From assembly GCF_011317445.1 (NCBI RefSeq), contig NZ_JAAAPL010000001.1, positions 744,001-808,000 on the forward strand: a stretch of DNA of 64,000 nucleotides, in the 5' to 3' direction. The stretch is from Chelativorans multitrophicus. GTDB taxonomy: Bacteria; Pseudomonadota; Alphaproteobacteria; Rhizobiales; Rhizobiaceae. This document shows positions 60,301 through 64,000 of the stretch, one piece after another (within the stretch, counting starts at the first letter, position 1; the number at the start of each line of letters is the position of its first letter). Below the pieces are notes generated by a model that saw nothing but the letters and a program-made list of their open reading frames with translations, was not told the DNA's origin and made no database searches. Both the position numbers and the translations under genes were made by a program.

Positions 60301-61425
60301 ATGACACAGCGAATGACGGCGGAACGAAGGCCGGCAGCGGATGAGACCTCATTCGCCGAAGACCTTCTCCTCTGGTATGACCGGCACCATCGCCGCCTTC
60401 CCTGGCGCATGCCGCCCGCAATGATCCGGGGTGGGGAGCGGCCCGATCCCTACAGCGTCTGGCTGTCGGAGATCATGCTGCAGCAGACGACCGTGAGCGC
60501 GGTGAAACCCTATTTCGAAAAGTTCCTTGCGCGCTGGCCGACCGTCGAGGCGCTGGCAGCCGCTGAAACCGACGACGTCATGAAGGCCTGGGCGGGCCTC
60601 GGCTATTATTCGCGGGCACGCAACCTGAAGAAATGCGCCGAGGCGGTGGCGGAGCGGCACGGCGGCCGGTTTCCCGCCACCGAAGCCGGCCTGAAGGACT
60701 TGCCCGGCATCGGCGACTATACGGCGGCGGCCATCGCGGCGATCGCCTTCAACCGCCCGGCCGCGGTGGTAGACGGCAATGTGGAGCGCGTGGTCACCCG
60801 GCTCAAGGCAATCGAGACGCCGCTTCCCGCCGCCAAGCCGGAGATCCGCAACGTGGTGGAAGCGCTGCTGCCGCAAGCGCGGCCCGGCGATTTCGCGCAG
60901 GCGATGATGGATCTGGGCGCCACGATCTGCACGCCGCGCCGGCCCTCCTGCATCCTTTGCCCGGTCGGCGAGCACTGTATGGCTCGCGCCCTCAAGGCGC
61001 AGGAGCGGTTCCCGATCAAGGCCGCCAAGGCGGACAAGCCGCTGCGGCAAGGCGCGGCATTCGTCGCGGTGCGCGCGGACGGTTCGGTTCTCCTGCGGCA
61101 GCGGCCGGAAAAAGGCCTGCTCGGCGGCATGACCGAGGTGCCGACCAGCGCCTGGACCGCCCGGCAGGATGGAGAGAGCACCAGGGCAGCGGCCCCCTTC
61201 CCCGGCAGTTGGACGAGCTGCGGCGCGATCACGCATGTCTTCACCCATTTTGCCCTCAATCTTTCCGTATTCCGGGCAGAAGTCCCGGATTTTGAAGCGC
61301 CCTCGGGCCATTGGTGGTCGGCACCGCGCGAATTGCGCGGGGAAGCGCTGCCGACCGTCATGAAAAAAGCGATCGAGGCCGCTATACCCGGCGCGACAAA
61401 GACAAGGAGACAAGACGCCCGATGA
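60301..61425 (+). CDS. mutY: A/G-specific adenine DNA glycosylase MutY
   Basis: About 374 residues. The helix-hairpin-helix LPGIGDYTAAAIAAIAF is near 133-149, catalytic Asp in VVDGNVERV near 156, the [4Fe-4S] ligands C-x6-C-x2-C-x5-C begin near 210 (ICTPRRPSCILCPVGEHC), and a C-terminal NUDIX-like 8-oxoG-recognition domain spans about 240-360. It removes adenine opposite 8-oxoguanine. The ATG at 60301 was chosen over the TTG at 60289; no strong Shine-Dalgarno is seen. Its stop overlaps the HAD gene start (ATGA), implying coupling. Confidence 0.95.
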   Translation: MTQRMTAERRPAADETSFAEDLLLWYDRHHRRLPWRMPPAMIRGGERPDPYSVWLSEIMLQQTTVSAVKPYFEKFLARWPTVEALAAAETDDVMKAWAGLGYYSRARNLKKCAEAVAERHGGRFPATEAGLKDLPGIGDYTAAAIAAIAFNRPAAVVDGNVERVVTRLKAIETPLPAAKPEIRNVVEALLPQARPGDFAQAMMDLGATICTPRRPSCILCPVGEHCMARALKAQERFPIKAAKADKPLRQGAAFVAVRADGSVLLRQRPEKGLLGGMTEVPTSAWTARQDGESTRAAAPFPGSWTSCGAITHVFTHFALNLSVFRAEVPDFEAPSGHWWSAPRELRGEALPTVMKKAIEAAIPGATKTRRQDAR

Positions 61426-62033
61426 GCGAAATCCGCCACATCGTCTTCGATATCGGCAAGGTTCTGATCCATTACGACCCGGAGATCCCTTATTCGCGGC
61501 TCATTCCCGATGCGCAAGAGCGACGCTGGTTCTTCGACAATGTCTGCACCCATGACTGGAACCTGGAGCAGGACCGCGGCCGAACGTGGGAAGACGCGGA
61601 AGCAATGCTGATTGCGCTTCATCCCGTGCATGAGGAGAACATCCGCGCCTTCCGGCGTTGCTGGCATGAAATGGTGTCGCATTCTTACGAGGATACCGTC
61701 GCGATCCTGGAAGACCTTATCGAAGCCGGCCATGATGTGACGATGCTGACCAATTTCGCTGGCGATACCTTCATGGAAGCGCGGCAGCGCTTTCCCTTCC
61801 TCAACAAGCCGCGCGGGGTGACCGTCTCGGGCGATATCAGGCTGATCAAGCCGGATCTGGAAATCTACGAGCACCACGCGGCAAGCTTCGGGCTGGAGCC
61901 TGCGGCGACGCTCTTTATCGACGACAACGCCGCCAATGTGGCCGGGGCCGAGGCAGCCGGGTGGCAGGCCGTGCAGTTCGAAAGCGCGGAAAAGCTAAAG
62001 AAGGATTTGAGGCGGTTTGCCGTGGAGGTTTGA
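61422..62033 (+). CDS. HAD-family phosphatase, YihX-like
   Basis: 203 residues. Motif I is FDIGKVLIHYDPE near 9-21 with Gly replacing the second aspartate, as in YihX-type members. Motif II is the T in MLTNFAG near 109, motif III the Lys in RLIKPDLEIYEHH near 143, and motif IV FIDDNAANVAGAEAAGW near 165-181. The family dephosphorylates sugar phosphates such as glucose-1-phosphate. It overlaps mutY by four bases, with GGAG about 14 bases before the start. A repeat element follows. Confidence 0.88.
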   Translation: MSEIRHIVFDIGKVLIHYDPEIPYSRLIPDAQERRWFFDNVCTHDWNLEQDRGRTWEDAEAMLIALHPVHEENIRAFRRCWHEMVSHSYEDTVAILEDLIEAGHDVTMLTNFAGDTFMEARQRFPFLNKPRGVTVSGDIRLIKPDLEIYEHHAASFGLEPAATLFIDDNAANVAGAEAAGWQAVQFESAEKLKKDLRRFAVEV

Positions 62034-62050
62034 GAGTGGCGGCGTATCGA

Positions 62051-62307
62051 GGCTCCCCCTCTCTTGCGATTTCTAACACTTAGCCTGCGCGCTGCTTCGG
62101 CTAAGATGTTGAAATCGCTTTCTCCCCCACCAAGGGGGGAGATAGGCACTCTGCACTTTCGCTTCTTGCAAATCGCGAACGTTCACGAATTGGCGGCAAG
62201 GCCAGCGCCAAGGATATCTCCCCCTTGGTGGGGGAGAAAGCGTTTTCCTGCAATTGCGAGCGGGCTCGTCCCGGAGCAAGTGCTTGGAAAACGCAAGAGG
62301 GGGGGCC
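62051..62307. repeat. Inverted pair of diverged ~95-bp intergenic repeat copies
   Basis: The central arms 62116-62144 and 62215-62242 are reverse complements with a single-base length difference in a C run (core TCTCCCCCACCAAGGGGG). The flanks are also related: TCTTGCG-like and CACTTGC-like segments recur in reverse at 62051-62090 and 62270-62307. This makes two opposite-facing copies around a 70-base spacer. It lies between convergent genes. The same C/G core is found in the 46.9-kb element. Confidence 0.75.
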
Positions 62308-62323
62308 GGTTACACCCCCAGCC

Positions 62324-63475
<1,152 letters not shown>

Positions 63476-63643
63476 TTATGGTTACCGAGGAGGGTAAATA
63501 TTTCCGTAAGACGGGGAACCAATTCGCTCTTATGAGAGTAGAAACCGCCGAGATAGGGCTTCACCCCTCACCGAGCCGGTTGATCCGTATGCGCTTCGGG
63601 GTTATGGCCTCGCGTCCCCTCCACTTTCGTTGATGTAGAGCCA

Positions 63644-64000
63644 ATGCCAAAACCTGATCTCGTCATTTTCGATTGCGACGGCGTGCTCGTCGATTCCGAA
63701 ATCGTCGCCGCTCGCGTCGAGGCGGAGATGCTGCGCGAGGCGGGCTACGACATCACTGCGGACGAGATTGCGGAGCGCTATTCGGGCCTTACCTTCAAGG
63801 ACATCATGATCCATATCGAGAAGGAGGCGCAGATGCTCCTACAGGCCTCCATGATCAAGCAAGCGGAGGCCAAGGTCGACGAGAGGCTGCGCGCGGAGGT
63901 GAAGGCGATACCGGGCGTAGCGGAGGCGGCCGCCTCGCTTTCAGTTAAAAAATGCGTCTGCTCCAATTCGAGCGAGGAGCGAATCGCCATCATGCTCCAG
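63644..64000 (+). CDS. HAD-family hydrolase (phosphoglycolate-phosphatase-like), truncated by the window end
   Basis: A 119-codon open reading frame continuing past the window. The N-terminus MPKPDLVIFDCDGVLVDSE holds HAD motif I DxDGVLVDSE with both aspartates. The cap region (AARVEAEMLREAGYDITADE, then ERYSGLTFKDIM) matches the beta-phosphoglucomutase/phosphoglycolate subgroup, and motif II appears as CSNSSEERI near 109-117. It probably dephosphorylates a small sugar phosphate. The start has GTAGAG upstream; the gene is divergent from ccrM over a 201-base gap. Confidence 0.85.
   Translation, partial: MPKPDLVIFDCDGVLVDSEIVAARVEAEMLREAGYDITADEIAERYSGLTFKDIMIHIEKEAQMLLQASMIKQAEAKVDERLRAEVKAIPGVAEAAASLSVKKCVCSNSSEERIAIMLQ

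Overview
The window reads as chromosome of a GC-rich alphaproteobacterium, most likely Hyphomicrobiales (Phyllobacteriaceae or Aurantimonadaceae type). Pointers are the CcrM adenine methyltransferase, DciA, MutY, DsbA-like protein, SMC and PpdK grouped at the right end, TRAP and NMT1-type uptake systems, an animal-type haem peroxidase with RTX repeats of the kind described as MopA in Aurantimonas, and intergenic inverted repeats of the style common in rhizobial genomes. The taxonomic call is inference; no rRNA is present.

Layout. (1) 0-14.8 kb: an accessory catabolic island. It holds a 4,5-dihydroxyphthalate-decarboxylase-like protein, a siderophore-interacting-type flavin reductase, an HpaR-type MarR regulator, an NMT1/Tau-like ABC importer, a carboxymuconolactone-decarboxylase-family protein, an aldehyde dehydrogenase, a two-subunit thiamine-diphosphate (TPP) decarboxylase, a divergent one-piece TPP enzyme, a LuxR-type regulator, a NodB-type deacetylase and a LysR regulator. 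Three intergenic regions of this island carry the same ATGC-N7-GCAT element, suggesting one LysR regulon. The substrate is not identified; the gene set suggests uptake of a small acid, decarboxylation of a 2-oxo acid and oxidation of the aldehyde.

(2) 14.9-32.2 kb: a secretion locus. A 2,950-residue RTX haem peroxidase is followed on the same strand by a type I secretion ABC protein, an unusual membrane-anchored RTX protein, a HlyD adaptor and a histidine kinase, with the NarL-type response regulator convergent to the kinase. The peroxidase is probably exported by this system and may be a Mn(II)-oxidising MopA-type enzyme.

(3) 32.2-41.1 kb: a GntR/FCD repressor divergent from a TRAP transporter and five enzyme genes ending in a QuiC-like 3-dehydroshikimate dehydratase. 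This suggests quinate/shikimate-type catabolism feeding protocatechuate. Near-identical operator elements lie in front of both divergent transcripts.

(4) 41.1-50.6 kb: a universal stress protein with a SulP anion transporter whose leader can fold in a way that hides its ribosome-binding site; tRNA-Gln(TTG); a polysaccharide dehydratase plus sugar-phosphate transferase; galE; bioY; a metallo-hydrolase; and a DUF1499 protein.

(5) 50.7-64 kb: housekeeping genes: ppdK, smc, a DsbA-like lipoprotein, dciA, mutY, HAD phosphatases and ccrM. The last HAD gene runs off the window end. Two inverted-repeat elements sit between convergent gene pairs at 46.9 and 62.2 kb.
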